Positions 63,784 to 64,000 of a stretch of 64,000 bases of DNA are shown in pieces. Position numbers and translations under genes: made by a program. How positions within the stretch are numbered: position 1 is the first letter of the stretch; each line of letters starts with the position of its first letter. The notes below the pieces were generated by a model. The model was given only the letters and a program-made list of their open reading frames with translations. It had not been told where the DNA came from and made no database searches. The stretch is from Acetobacteraceae bacterium (GTDB lineage: Bacteria; Pseudomonadota; Alphaproteobacteria; Acetobacterales; Acetobacteraceae), in the NCBI GenBank assembly GCA_003164135.1, contig PLSD01000133.1:1-64000 (forward strand), in the 5' to 3' direction.

Positions 63784-64000
63784 GGTGACCCCATTAAGAG
63801 ATGTTGTTATAAAATTATTCTCTATCTATCTAGTATTATATTGTCCACCCCCACAGAAACCGCTGCCCCCATAATCTGAGCAAAGACTCAGTAATAAAGT
63901 TTTTTCTACACAAGTGACTACAGTTTTTGATATTAGGCGTAATAATCTGTTATTTAAGAATATTATTCCATTTATTCCAGATTTTTCAGGGAGGCCGGCA
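63784..64000. other. AT-rich upstream region, no gene seen
   Basis: About 215 bases of AT-rich sequence upstream of the permease, at the window edge. It presumably holds the permease promoter; no gene or RNA was recognised. Confidence 0.5.

Noticed and set aside
1-64000. CRISPR arrays, tRNA or rRNA genes, replication origins
   Set aside because: No regularly spaced repeats, tRNA-like cloverleaf or rRNA signature was noticed anywhere in the window.

Overview
The window is high-GC bacterial DNA, densely packed, with many 1-11 base gene overlaps. Gene content (heterotetrameric sarcosine oxidase, paired DUF1989 proteins, BigR/SqrR-type sulfide regulator, SsuD/SfnB sulfur scavenging, TonB-dependent uptake) and composition suggest an alphaproteobacterium, most likely Acetobacteraceae. 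That placement is inference: no rRNA, tRNA or CRISPR array was seen.

Layout. 1-6589 (- strand): one-carbon operon soxB-soxD-soxA-soxG-purU-folD, which oxidises sarcosine and recycles the tetrahydrofolate-bound methyl carbon; folD runs off the left edge. 6716-18896 (- strand): a guanidine assimilation operon. A sigma-54-type promoter lies just upstream of a guanidine-I (ykkC) riboswitch, followed by an ABC importer, two DUF1989 carboxyguanidine deiminase subunits, a biotin-dependent guanidine/urea carboxylase, allophanate hydrolase, a protein kinase fused to a degenerate PP2C domain, and a calcineurin-like phosphoesterase. 19176-19401: a broken thioredoxin gene. 19510-26189 (+ strand): a sulfide/persulfide operon (BigR/SqrR regulator, rhodanese, RND pump, metallo-beta-lactamase-fold hydrolase, TauE/SafE exporter), ending in a terminator cut by an IS21-family remnant.

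26755-39477: a sulfatase and TonB block. An anaerobic-type sulfatase maturase and two tandem large arylsulfatases, then a TonB-dependent receptor (all - strand), diverge from tonB-exbB-exbD-exbD and a repeat-rich lipid- or envelope-type secreted protein of unknown role (+ strand). 39557-41443: an IS5-type transposase remnant, a cupin and a flavin monooxygenase-like protein. 41581-50852 (- strand): a six-gene operon with two trimethylamine-dehydrogenase/DgcA-like flavoproteins flanking two permeases, a nitrilase-family amidase and an aldehyde dehydrogenase, probably for an N-methylated amine or amide. Next to it are an ArgE-type deacylase, a LysR regulator, a DUF1028 protein and a RidA protein. 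54890-62223: organosulfur scavenging (ssuC-ssuB-ssuD diverging from ssuA-ssuD, then an SfnB-like flavoprotein with an amidohydrolase). 62335-63783: an APC permease.

The region reads as a nutrient-scavenging island: nitrogen from guanidine and methylated amines, sulfur from sulfate esters and sulfonates, and removal of toxic sulfide. The strongest signals are the sigma-54 promoter plus guanidine riboswitch, the kinase/pseudophosphatase and phosphoesterase at the end of that operon, and the six-gene operon with two unequal demethylase-like paralogues.
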